A stretch of 64,000 bases of DNA. It comes from Longimicrobiales bacterium (GTDB taxonomy: Bacteria; Gemmatimonadota; Gemmatimonadetes; Longimicrobiales; Gaopeijiaceae). Every line of letters begins with the position of its first letter. Within the stretch, counting starts at the first letter, position 1. The DNA is taken from contig JAQWPM010000021.1 of NCBI GenBank assembly GCA_029245345.1, forward strand, positions 248,001 to 312,000, written 5' to 3'. The position numbers and the translations under genes were made by a program. Below are positions 35,471-49,200 of the stretch, in pieces. A model generated the notes under the pieces. That model was not told the DNA's origin. It was given only the letters and a program-made list of their open reading frames with translations, and ran no database searches.

Positions 35471-35506
35471 TAAAAAGAAAAGCGGGGAGAGCCAAGCTCT
35501 CCCCGC
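35471..35506 (-). terminator. Rho-independent terminator of the ATP synthase operon
   Basis: Read on the minus strand, a perfect 11-bp stem (GCGGGGAGAGC / GCTCTCCCCGC) with a 3-base loop is followed by TTTTCTTTTT. It lies 33 bp after the atpC stop and before the PHP gene, so it should end the atp transcript. Confidence 0.9.
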
Positions 35507-35538
35507 CCTCCAATGTACGCACGACGGGCTTCGTCGTG

Positions 35539-35859
35539 TCAGTCTTCCACATCTTCCGGAAACACGATGGCCTCTGCCGGGACCTCAGCAGGCGGTTCAT
35601 CACCGGCATACTCGGTCAGCAATGTCACGGTGTTGCCTTCAACTTTCATCACGCCGCCTGCAACGTGGAAGGAATCGGCACCTCCACCGGGCCGGTCGAC
35701 GCTGAGAACTCCTGAACCAATCAAGGAGAGCAACGGTGCGTGACCCGGAAGGACGCCAATCTGGCCGTCCCACGCCGGAGCCACCACGGCAGAAGCCTCA
35801 CCCTCGAAGACCGTTTGGTCGGGAGAGACCACTCGCACCTTCAGAGTAACGTCAGCCAT
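35539..35859 (-). CDS. atpC: ATP synthase epsilon subunit, short form
   Basis: The rotor-stalk epsilon subunit. The N-terminal beta-sandwich is complete (VVSPDQTVFEGEA, GQIGVLPGHAPLLSLIGSG, GGVMKVEGNTVTLL), but at 106 residues it ends with an acidic tail. The C-terminal two-helix domain, which in many bacteria inhibits ATP hydrolysis, is missing. No frameshift is visible and the terminator follows shortly, so the short form seems genuine. Last gene of the operon, 4 bp after atpD. Confidence 0.93.
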   Translation of the reverse strand: MADVTLKVRVVSPDQTVFEGEASAVVAPAWDGQIGVLPGHAPLLSLIGSGVLSVDRPGGGADSFHVAGGVMKVEGNTVTLLTEYAGDEPPAEVPAEAIVFPEDVED

Positions 35860-35863
35860 CAGG

Positions 35864-38168
<2,305 letters not shown>

Positions 38169-38196
38169 GTGTCGTCCTCGTTCTCGTTAGCGTGAA

Positions 38197-39762
<1,566 letters not shown>

Positions 39763-39794
39763 CTTCTATTCGGTCCTAAGTGTAGGGATCGGGA

Positions 39795-40370
39795 TCAGGC
39801 TTCGGCGGCACTAGCGGTCGCTTCCGGCATGTGTGCCTGTAGCATCTTCCGCCGCATGCCTTCCAGCCGCCTGCGAACCGATCCGTCATAGATCGTATCA
39901 CCGGTGCGAACGAGCAGTCCCCCCAAGATTTCCGGCTTAACCCGGATGTGAGGGATCGCTTCCTTACCGAAGGCCTTAGACAGCCCCTCGGCGATCATCT
40001 GTTTGGTGGATTCATCCACCTCCCGCGCCACAGTCACCTCCACATGCTCTCGTCCCATATGGGCATCGAGCAGGAGGTTATAGGCGCTGGAAATAGCCCG
40101 AAGCAGACGCTGACGCCGTTTGTCGATCGCAACCATCACAAAGTTCACGACATGCTTGGGCAATGCGTCACCGAACGCGCTTCGGACGACGTCCTTCTTG
40201 TCTCCATCGTCAATACGCGGAGTCTCCAGGAATGCCCTAAACTTCGAGTCCTGGTTGATCAAATCCGCGACCGTGTGAAGGGCCTGGCCATACTGCTCCA
40301 GGCCGTCATTACGGTGTGCGAGCTCGAACAGCGTCTCAGCATAATTCTTGGCGACGGTTTCGTCTCTCAC
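39795..40370 (-). CDS. atpH: ATP synthase delta subunit
   Basis: The peripheral-stalk subunit that ties F1 to the b subunits. The 191-residue protein starts with ETVAKNYAETLFELA, the usual helical N-domain, and ends with GGLLVRTGDTIYDGSVRRRLEGM, a strong family signature. Its ATG overlaps the atpF stop by four bases, indicating translational coupling. Confidence 0.95.
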   Translation of the reverse strand: MRDETVAKNYAETLFELAHRNDGLEQYGQALHTVADLINQDSKFRAFLETPRIDDGDKKDVVRSAFGDALPKHVVNFVMVAIDKRRQRLLRAISSAYNLLLDAHMGREHVEVTVAREVDESTKQMIAEGLSKAFGKEAIPHIRVKPEILGGLLVRTGDTIYDGSVRRRLEGMRRKMLQAHMPEATASAAEA

Positions 40371-40957
40371 GCCTCGGCTCCCTTGCCGAGCTCGCTCAAA
40401 TACTTCTCAACGAGCTCGCGGTCTTTGGCCTGGTCGAGGTTCTCCGACATGAGCCGCGAAGCCGCAGCCAGTGCTAGTTCGACAGACTCCTTCCGAAGCA
40501 TCTCGAGCGCTGCATCTCTTTCCCGCTCGATCTCGGAGCGCGCGCGCTCCACGATGGCCTGCGCTTCTGCACGGGCCTTCTCTTCGATGTCCTTGCGCAC
40601 AGACTCACCGGCCGCCTTCCCTTCGGCGATCAGATCGTTGGACTGACGACGTGCGTCGGCCAACTGAGACTTGTGCTCCTCCAGCAACCGCGCGGCCTCT
40701 GCATTCTGATCCGCAGCACCATCGATCGCAGCCTGAATCCCCTTTTCACGGGCATCCACGGCTTCGAGGATCGGGCCCCAAGCATACTTGCCTAGGACGA
40801 ACACCAAGGCGCCGAAAACCAGCAGCGTCCATGTGCTCAGACCCGTATTGATGTCGAAGAGACCTCCGCCACCTTCTCCGCCGCCCTGTGCCCAGACTGT
40901 GCCTGGGAGGGCGACCAACAAGGCGAGCGTGGCCGGCACTATCCGACTCGCTCTCAT
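40367..40957 (-). CDS. atpF: ATP synthase b subunit with predicted cleavable signal peptide
   Basis: The peripheral-stalk b subunit, 196 residues. The membrane helix (STWTLLVFGALVFVLGKYAW) and the long charged coiled coil after it are typical. Unusually, an extra hydrophobic start (RIVPATLALLVALPGTVWA, then QGGGEGGGG) looks like a signal peptide with a cleavage site after VWA, followed by a glycine linker. If cleaved, the mature protein would have its N-terminus in the periplasm as usual. It overlaps atpH by four bases and lies 102 bp after atpE. Confidence 0.94.
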   Translation of the reverse strand: MRASRIVPATLALLVALPGTVWAQGGGEGGGGLFDINTGLSTWTLLVFGALVFVLGKYAWGPILEAVDAREKGIQAAIDGAADQNAEAARLLEEHKSQLADARRQSNDLIAEGKAAGESVRKDIEEKARAEAQAIVERARSEIERERDAALEMLRKESVELALAAASRLMSENLDQAKDRELVEKYLSELGKGAEA

Positions 40958-41059
40958 AATCGCTCCATCCGTTCTTCTGTGGTCGCGGCCACCGCTGTTG
41001 CCGTCAGTCGACGGAAGCGGCAGAACCGGCTGAACGACCGCCTGCGCGGCCGAAAAGAC

Positions 41060-41383
<324 letters not shown>

Positions 41384-41396
41384 TCACAAACTGCAC

Positions 41397-42323
41397 TTAG
41401 TGCGCATGCCTAATGAGGCCAATGAAGACCGCAGTCAGCATCGCAAAGATGTAGGCCTGCAAGAAGGCCACGAAGACCTCCAGGAGCATAATCCCGATAA
41501 CCATCGTGACCGAGGCCGCCGCTACACCACCGGCGATCACAGCTCCACCACTCGCAAACATGAAGATCATCCCTAACAGGGACAGGACGAGCGTGTGCCC
41601 GGCCAACATGTTCGCGAACAAACGAATCATCAAAGCGAACGGCTTCGTGAGCTTCCCGAGAAATTCCACCGGGGTAAGAATCACGAGCATGATCGCCGTC
41701 CCCACCGGATTGAGCCCCGGCGGGGCGTAAAAGATCGTCTTCATGTAACCCTGGAACCCTAGGGCGCGCATGCCGGAGATCTCTACGACGATGAAGGTGA
41801 CCAGGGCCAAGGCGCCGGTGACCATGAAGTTTCCACTGGCCGCTGAACCAAAGGGAACGAGCCCCAAGAAGTTCATGGCCAGAATGAAGAAGAACAGCGT
41901 AAGGATATATCCAGTGTAAGCATCGGCTCCATGGCCGATGTTTCGCCGGACCACCTCGTCCCGAAAGTAGAGGACGAGAGCCTCCATGGCATTCGCCAGC
42001 CCACTCGGAGCGCGATCCTTGTACTTGCCCTTCATAGCCCGGCCGATCGGCAGAAACACGAACAACAACAGGACGGCGGACAAGAAGAGGAAGACAATGT
42101 GCTTCGTAGGCGACAGATCGAGCGTGAGCGAGCCGATGTGAATGGGCTCCCAGGTGGGGAGATGCCAAACAAAGCCCCTACCCAGGACCTCGAACTCGAT
42201 CTCCTTACCGTCGAGCAAATGGTGCATGAGCATGCCCTGCAGGTCCGGCGGAGTCCCCTCCGCCGCCGGCGCGTATTCCTGCGCGCCACCCTGAAACATG
42301 CTGAGCATTCCTAAGAGCTTCAT
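41397..42323 (-). CDS. atpB: ATP synthase a subunit
   Basis: The stator channel subunit of Fo, 308 residues. The essential arginine is Arg234 in IRLFANMLAGHT, and the family pattern NFLGLVPFG and the last helix with AYIFAMLTAVFIGL are present. The N-terminal 60-residue periplasmic extension (GAQEYAPAAEGTPP and onward) is longer than in E. coli, as often seen outside Proteobacteria. It begins directly at the stop of the AtpI-like gene. Confidence 0.96.
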   Translation of the reverse strand: MKLLGMLSMFQGGAQEYAPAAEGTPPDLQGMLMHHLLDGKEIEFEVLGRGFVWHLPTWEPIHIGSLTLDLSPTKHIVFLFLSAVLLLFVFLPIGRAMKGKYKDRAPSGLANAMEALVLYFRDEVVRRNIGHGADAYTGYILTLFFFILAMNFLGLVPFGSAASGNFMVTGALALVTFIVVEISGMRALGFQGYMKTIFYAPPGLNPVGTAIMLVILTPVEFLGKLTKPFALMIRLFANMLAGHTLVLSLLGMIFMFASGGAVIAGGVAAASVTMVIGIMLLEVFVAFLQAYIFAMLTAVFIGLIRHAH

Positions 42324-42692
42324 CTAAGCCGTTTCGCTCGGCTCGGGCTTGAAATACATCGGCTCGAGCATGAGAAGTCCAAAAAAGAAGCCTGCGAGGG
42401 CTAAGAGCATCGGTACCGCTCCCTCAACACTCGACCGTATGGCATAAACTGCCACCGCCGCGACCACCAGCATCCGAAGCAGTGTCCCACCCACCCACGC
42501 GGCCAAAAAGCCGTTCAACTGACCGCGGAAGCGCAACAACGCCCATAACGCGGTCACTTGGATCGGGAGAGCAACCGCACCCGCGATAACAACTCCGCGG
42601 CGCCCTGCCGGATCCAAAAATGGCCACGACACGAGTGTGACGAGCGCAACGAAGCACAGCCCAGAGACTGCGTACTTTGCAGCCTTATTCAT
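42324..42692 (-). CDS. Small membrane protein in the ATP synthase operon (AtpI-like)
   Basis: A 122-residue protein with four predicted membrane helices. It lies between the AtpZ-like gene and atpB and is in the position and size range of ATP synthase protein I. Sequence motifs are weak (WPFLDPAGRRGVVIAGAVALP, GTLLRMLVVAAVAVY), so the name rests mostly on context. AtpI proteins help assemble the c-ring or handle magnesium. It overlaps the preceding gene by 8 bp and abuts atpB. Confidence 0.6.
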   Translation of the reverse strand: MNKAAKYAVSGLCFVALVTLVSWPFLDPAGRRGVVIAGAVALPIQVTALWALLRFRGQLNGFLAAWVGGTLLRMLVVAAVAVYAIRSSVEGAVPMLLALAGFFFGLLMLEPMYFKPEPSETA

Positions 42693-42996
42693 GCGAGTCT
42701 TTCTTCCGCAACTTGGGTTCGATCACAATGTGGTAATAGAGACTATAGAATCCAGCACATGCTCCGACAAACGCTCCCAGAAGCATCAGGAACGGCCCCG
42801 TGTCGAGCCTAGAGTCCAACCACGCCCCCACGCCCAAAAAAAGAAGGACCGAGAGTGCCAACTGGAGTCCGTGTCCCATGAATTGCCCAGAGGCTCTCAT
42901 GATCTCTCGAGGGTCACCCCCCCGCTGGTCTCCTGCCAAGTCCAACTCCTTCACTGCTGACAGATACGCACACAGATAGAGCACGCTACCCGTCAT
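42685..42996 (-). CDS. atpZ: AtpZ/AtpI-family protein, first gene of the ATP synthase operon
   Basis: A 103-residue membrane protein with two helices (LQLALSVLLFLGVGAWLDSR and FLMLLGAFVGACAGFYSLYY). The GVGAWLD and G-x-x-x-G-x-x-x-G patterns are characteristic of the AtpZ family (F0F1-ATPase gene 1), proposed to form a magnesium or calcium channel with AtpI and help c-ring assembly. The true start may be GTG 42954, which would drop 14 residues. It opens the operon in the order atpZ-atpI-like-B-E-F-H-A-G-D-C. Confidence 0.8.
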   Translation of the reverse strand: MTGSVLYLCAYLSAVKELDLAGDQRGGDPREIMRASGQFMGHGLQLALSVLLFLGVGAWLDSRLDTGPFLMLLGAFVGACAGFYSLYYHIVIEPKLRKKDSHE

Positions 42997-43257
42997 AGCC
43001 AGGATAAATTACCGCTTGTGAAAAAAAGCGCAAGCGCGATCTAGGCCGAGACCAAGGGACGAATGGGGCGCTTGACTACTGGAAAATCCCAGGCCTATCT
43101 TCGCGTCGGCCCACACCCCGCCGCAGCCCGAGGATCCTAGCACTTTTCTACGGATCAGTGTCAGGTGAATTGAGTATCTTTGCTCCCTACTATATCAACC
43201 AGTTTTTCGGTGTCGCACGCCAGCGAGTCACCGGATGCGTCGGCCCACAGGACAGGC
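42997..43257. promoter_or_regulatory. Divergent promoter region of the ATP synthase operon and moxR
   Basis: A 261 bp gap between divergent units. It contains an A-rich tract (GTGAAAAAAAGCG near 43018-43030) and an AT-rich patch near 43180-43205 just ahead of moxR. No riboswitch, RNA gene or clear operator was recognised. Promoters are expected from gene orientation only. Confidence 0.4.
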
Positions 43258-44274
<1,017 letters not shown>

Positions 44275-44344
44275 GTCGCGATTCCGGAGGGCCTGACCAC
44301 CCTCCGAGTAGAAACCGCAGGGCCGATGCGACAGGCGGAGGCTC

Positions 44345-45598
44345 ATGACGGGTATGGTGCTAGGCCTCATCGGGCTTTTCCTCTTGCTGTCCGCACTTCT
44401 CACCGCGGCTGAGACGGCCGCGTTCCAGATCGGCTCGTCCCGGCTTCGTACGCTCCAAGAAGAAGGTTTCGCCGGCGCCGAGGCCCTCACGGAGGTTCGC
44501 CGACACGCAGCGCTCGTAGGGTCCAGCGTGCGGCTAGCGACGGGAGTGCTGAACCTCACTGCAATGGGAGCGGGCATTGTGACCGGGGCATGGACCCTCG
44601 GGAACGGCAGCCCCTGGGTAAATCTCGTGGTTGGGGTTCTGTTCGTGCTCGTTGGCGGCGATATCGCCCCGCGCCTGATCGCGGCTCGCAATCCGGTACG
44701 GTTGGCGCTGTCCTCGGCGTCGGGCCTCCTGGCCCTGACCCGCGTGACTCGATTCGTCGCGGTGCCCGTGTCTCGCCTTGAGGAGGCTTGGGTCGGACGC
44801 GGTGATGAGGACGTGAGCACCGAAGAGCGAGAACTCCGCGAAATCCAGGAGATCGGCCAAGAAGCTGGAATCCTCGAGGAATCGGAGAATATCTTGGTCG
44901 AGCGAGCCTTTCGACTCGACGAACTCGCGGCTTGGGACGTAATGGTCCCGCGCGTCGACATCTTCGCATGGGAGGAAGAGCTCGTCCTCAGTGACATCCA
45001 CGATTCGCTCGCCGATGTCCCTTATAGTCGGGTCCCCGTGTACCGCAACTCAGTGGACAACGTCACTGGCATCGTCTACGTACGTGAGGTCTACGAGCGA
45101 TTGGCGAACGGGCAACGAGACGTGAAACTCAGCGAACTGTCGCGAGACCCGTTCTTCGTGCCGGGCTCGCTGTCGTGTGCCCAGTTGCTCCGGGACTTCC
45201 AATCCCGACGGATCCACATGGGTATCGTTGCCGACGAATTCGGTGGCACGGATGGTCTCGTCACGTTGGAAGACGTGGTGGAAGAACTCGTTGGTGAGAT
45301 CCACGACGAGACCGACGTCGCAGAACAAGGGGTGGTTCGCGTTTCCGACTTCGCCGTTGAGTGCGATGCAGGGGCCGACGTGCGTGACATCAACGAAGCA
45401 CTCAGCGTGGCACTTCCGAAGGTCGAACATCGGTCACTTAATGGTCTCATCCTGGAGGAACTGGGCCACGTCCCTCCTGAAGGTGAGACCTTCGAGCGCC
45501 ACGGTGTCCGCATCGACATCATCGAGGCTTCAGAGACTCAGGTTCTGCGCGCGCGTGTGACGCGCCTGCCCACCGTTACAGGCCCAGACTCGGACTGA
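44345..45598 (+). CDS. CNNM/CorC-type transporter (DUF21-CBS-CorC_HlyC)
   Basis: A 417-residue membrane protein. The DUF21 transmembrane domain (about 1-150, with LLSALLTAAETA near the start) is followed by a pair of CBS domains (about 185-310; DVMVPRVDIF and MGIVADEFGGTDGLVTLEDVVEE) and a CorC_HlyC domain to the end (GLILEELGHVPPEGETFE). Relatives are linked to magnesium, cobalt or sodium-magnesium transport. DUF21 seems to have only three helices with shortened loops. Its TGA overlaps the ATG of the carbonic-anhydrase-like gene. Confidence 0.9.
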   Translation: MTGMVLGLIGLFLLLSALLTAAETAAFQIGSSRLRTLQEEGFAGAEALTEVRRHAALVGSSVRLATGVLNLTAMGAGIVTGAWTLGNGSPWVNLVVGVLFVLVGGDIAPRLIAARNPVRLALSSASGLLALTRVTRFVAVPVSRLEEAWVGRGDEDVSTEERELREIQEIGQEAGILEESENILVERAFRLDELAAWDVMVPRVDIFAWEEELVLSDIHDSLADVPYSRVPVYRNSVDNVTGIVYVREVYERLANGQRDVKLSELSRDPFFVPGSLSCAQLLRDFQSRRIHMGIVADEFGGTDGLVTLEDVVEELVGEIHDETDVAEQGVVRVSDFAVECDAGADVRDINEALSVALPKVEHRSLNGLILEELGHVPPEGETFERHGVRIDIIEASETQVLRARVTRLPTVTGPDSD

Positions 45599-46140
45599 TG
45601 GCGCTTCTCCTGCCTTTCAATGGTAAGTCTCCGCAGGTGCACTCTTCTGCGTTTCTGGCCCCAACCGCAGTTCTAATCGGAGACGTCACGATCGGAGAGA
45701 ACTCGAGCGTTTGGTTCGGGGCGGTGCTGAGAGGAGACGACCCGGATAACGGGATCATCGTCGGCGCACGCACGAGCGTCCAAGACAACTGTGTGGTGCA
45801 CGTGGGTGCCTGGCAGCCGACCGTCATCGGGGCTGACGTGACGGTGGGGCACGGCGCGAAATTCGAGAGTTGTACGATCGGGGACCGGACCGTGGTGGGG
45901 ATGAACGCGGTCATCCTCCAACGCGCGACGATCGGTGAAGAATGCCTGCTCGCCGCTGGCACAGTTGTTCTCGAGGGCGCGGCGATCCCGGCCAGAAGCG
46001 TCGTGGCAGGAGTGCCCGGCGTGATTAAGAAGACGCTGGAGGGGTCCGCCGCCGAGTGGATCGCCGGCGGAGGGGGACACTACGTCGAGCTGTCGCGCGA
46101 GTATCTCGCCCAGGGCATCCAAGGGGATGCATGTGAATGA
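45598..46140 (+). CDS. Gamma-carbonic-anhydrase-like hexapeptide protein
   Basis: A 180-residue left-handed beta-helix protein of the YrdA/PaaY type. It shows IGDVTIGENSSVWFGAVLRGD, SVQDNCVVHV, and VTVGHGAKFESCTIGDRTVVGM. In active gamma-class enzymes three histidines hold the metal. Here the first (VVHV) and second (VGHG) are present, but the third, normally in an LHGC block, is replaced by Glu in FESC. Carbonic anhydrase activity is therefore uncertain, though a binding or scaffold role remains likely. It overlaps the preceding gene by one base. Confidence 0.85.
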   Translation: MALLLPFNGKSPQVHSSAFLAPTAVLIGDVTIGENSSVWFGAVLRGDDPDNGIIVGARTSVQDNCVVHVGAWQPTVIGADVTVGHGAKFESCTIGDRTVVGMNAVILQRATIGEECLLAAGTVVLEGAAIPARSVVAGVPGVIKKTLEGSAAEWIAGGGGHYVELSREYLAQGIQGDACE

Positions 46141-46291
46141 AGCAGGGCCAGTGAAGAGCAGCGGAGCCCAAATGGGAGTTCCCTCTGGCCCTCCCCCAAC
46201 GTGCGACCTGTGCGGCGGTCCAATGATCGACCGGCATTGCAAGCTGGTGTGCAAGGACTGCGGGTATCAGCGCGATTGCTCCGACCCCTAG
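46133..46291 (+). CDS. 52-residue zinc-ribbon microprotein
   Basis: A short ORF starting at GTG 46133 inside the end of the carbonic-anhydrase-like gene, with GGGG about 7 bases upstream, and ending 4 bp before the convergent propeller gene. The C-terminal half carries CDLCGGPM, HCKLVCKDCGY and a final DCSDP, giving two CxxC pairs (plus two extra cysteines) expected to bind zinc. GTG 46151 or ATG 46172 are alternative starts. The dense cysteine pattern and family-like ending make coding likely; function is unknown. Confidence 0.65.
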   Translation: MNEAGPVKSSGAQMGVPSGPPPTCDLCGGPMIDRHCKLVCKDCGYQRDCSDP

Positions 46292-46295
46292 CGGA

Positions 46296-49200
46296 CTAAC
46301 CCGCGGGCTCTCGTACCTCGATCTCAAAATCCCCGTCGGAAAGCACTGCCTCCGACACCGCACCTCCCGGCCAACGCACTTGGAGTGCGGTCGCGCCGGC
46401 TCGACCGCCAAGCACCTGGGTGGCACCATCGACGGACCAATACCCAGAGCCAAGCCGAACCTCACGAGCCGGGCCCATACGATCCCCGTAGACCAGTCTA
46501 ATGGTGGCCCCGATAGCCCTTGGGTTCGCCGCTGCCCCCAATAGCCTCACGCGGAGTCCGACCTCGGCACCCCGGTTCCGGAACAACCGCAGAGCCGCGC
46601 CGTTCTGAGCGACAGCCAGGTCGACTCGGCCGTCACCGTCGAAGTCGGAGAATGCCGCCCCTCTGGCATCACCCCAAACGTCAACACCCGAGACCTGCCC
46701 AGGAACCGCTGTGAGCCCACCCGCACCATCGCCCCGGAGCCACAACCCGCGCCCACTGTCCAGCCGCGGCGCGTCGGTCTCCGTGGGAAAGAAGTTCTGA
46801 CCGAGAAAGACATCTTCCGCGCCGTCCCCGTCCAAGTCCGCGATTGCTACTGCGAAAGCGGGCGCGAACTGCGCCTCCACGGGGAGAGGCACCGACTCGA
46901 AATGATCACCTTTGTTGAGGAAGAGCGTGTGGTCGTATGTCGTCGCTTGGTATCGCCCCGCTCTCTCCAGCGACTCGCCGAAGAGTTCATCCATAGTCGC
47001 TTCCGAGTATGCAGCCACACTCTCTACGATCTGACTCAGCCGAGGGACTCCGGCCGCCAGGCGAGAGAAACGGTCCAATGGCATGAGAGGCCCACCGTTC
47101 GTTTCGCTCTGTGCACGAACCACATCGAGTGACCCATTTCGGTCCATGTCCCCAAAGTAGAGCACCAGAGGGTGATCCGGCCGGGGAGCGAATCGTGTGT
47201 TCCTTCCCCAGTTGGTGGCCACGAAGTCCATGCGCCCATCTCCATCCAAATCACCGGCCGATATCCCATTCCATCGACCCGTCTGATTCAAGCCCCACTC
47301 CGGGCCCGCCCTCTGGAAGCGACCTCCTTGGTTCATGAGCAAGACGACCGCGCCCCACTCCACCGCGGCCAACAAATCCGGGTCGCCATCTCCGTCCACG
47401 TCAGAGAACGTCGCCGCCGACACCATGCCCAAGCGACCAAGGACCGATGCGTTTTCGCTGTCCTTTGCGAAGGTCCCCGACTCGTTGAGGAAGAGCCGCG
47501 AGCTCCCCGCTAGGGGATACCCCGCAGGCATCACCCGCCCGCCGACGAACAGGTCGAGATCTCCGTCCGAGTCCACGTCAGCGGCGGCCATGGCGCCGAT
47601 GCTGGTGGTGTCGGGTCCAATCACCTCCTGGGCACCGCCATCCGGCCCGAGGGCGACAACGGAGGGCAGGCTCAACGCCATGCTCGGAGAGTCAGACTCG
47701 TAGCTGGACTGCCCCACCAGAATCCTGGAACCGCCCCTCTCGTCCGGAACCGGAAGCGCTACCGTCTGATCCCCGGCAGCCGGGATACTCCATCCCTCCA
47801 GCGGGGTGAAGGCGCCTCCAACATTGCGAAACACCGCCATGCGTCCGCCCCGCCCCGCAGGAGCAAGGAGGTCTTCCGCACCGTCACCATCCACGTCGTA
47901 CCACGTCACGCCCGGCCCGAGTCGAGACATTTCGTTTGGGAGTAAGGCTTGGCGCGCTGCGTCATCGTACTCGGATTCGAAATGCGCGTGCGCCAGGAGG
48001 TTCGAGACGTCTTCAAAGTGCTGGCCACTGGCCATTTCTTCGACAGGCGGACCGACGCCGACGATCCGCTCTGTCGCAGTCGACTGGTCGATCTCATAGG
48101 CCCGATCAGCCCTGACGTCATCGATCTGGGTCACAGATCCATCGCGCCAGATGACTTCGATCGTGTGCCCGGAACCGGGTTCCGCCGCGAACGTCAGCGT
48201 AGGCCCCGAGCCGGACAGGTACATGCCCCCGGACGTCACCTCACGGGACTGGGCCGGCACGCCATCTCCGCTCAAGCGCACGACCGCGCCAACCCCACCA
48301 GTGTTCGGCGCTCGTCCGCTGAGCTGAACGGCGACCCGCGGAGATGTGCCGCTGTTTCGCAGCAACAGAGGCGGGGCATTCAGACGGGTGACCACCACAT
48401 CCAGGTCACCGTCCAAGTCGAAGTCGGCGGAGGCCAGGCCGTGGGAAATGTCGCTTGAGGGTGCGAAGCCCCACTCGTCGGTCATCTCCCCAAACGTGAG
48501 ATCGCCGCGATTCCGCAGCGCTCGATTCGGTTGCTTGAGTGCCGGAAACAGGAGGAACTCCTCCCGCCAGTCGTATTCGAGTGTCCCCAGCCGCCGCTGG
48601 GTGTCCGCATCCATGATGTCCCAGGTGTGACCCGTTGAGACGAGGATGTCCTCGAAGCCGTCCAAGTCCACGTCAAGGAACATCGTCGCCCAAGACCATC
48701 CGGTCGCCTCCACACCGGCCATCTCGGAGATCTGCGCAAACGTGGCATCACCGCGGTTGAGGAAAAGCGTGTTCCGCATCATCTGAGGGCGGTCGTCGAT
48801 CATCCCGAGCTGCTTCGGGAGTGCGGTGTGCGTGGGCACCTGTCGCATGCGCAGCGACCGCTGCCGGCTAAGCATATCGACCTCGAAAAAATCGACATCT
48901 CCATCTCGGTCGATGTCTGCGAAGTCTACAGCCATTCCCGCGTTGCTCGTGGCTCGGAGAGACAACCTCGGGGCCGCTCGGAACGACCCATCACCCTGAT
49001 TGATCCAGAAGTGGTCGGGATCCTCGAAGTCGTTCGCGACGAACAGATCTGGAGCACGATCTCCGTTCACGTCGTAGAAGCGAGCCGTCAGCGCAAACAG
49101 GTCGGGTTCTTCTTCCAAGCGGCGTCCATCCGGATCCAAGAAAGCTCCTGAGGTGAACGACACTCGCTCGAAGGTGCCCAGGCCGTCGTTCAGGTAGAAC

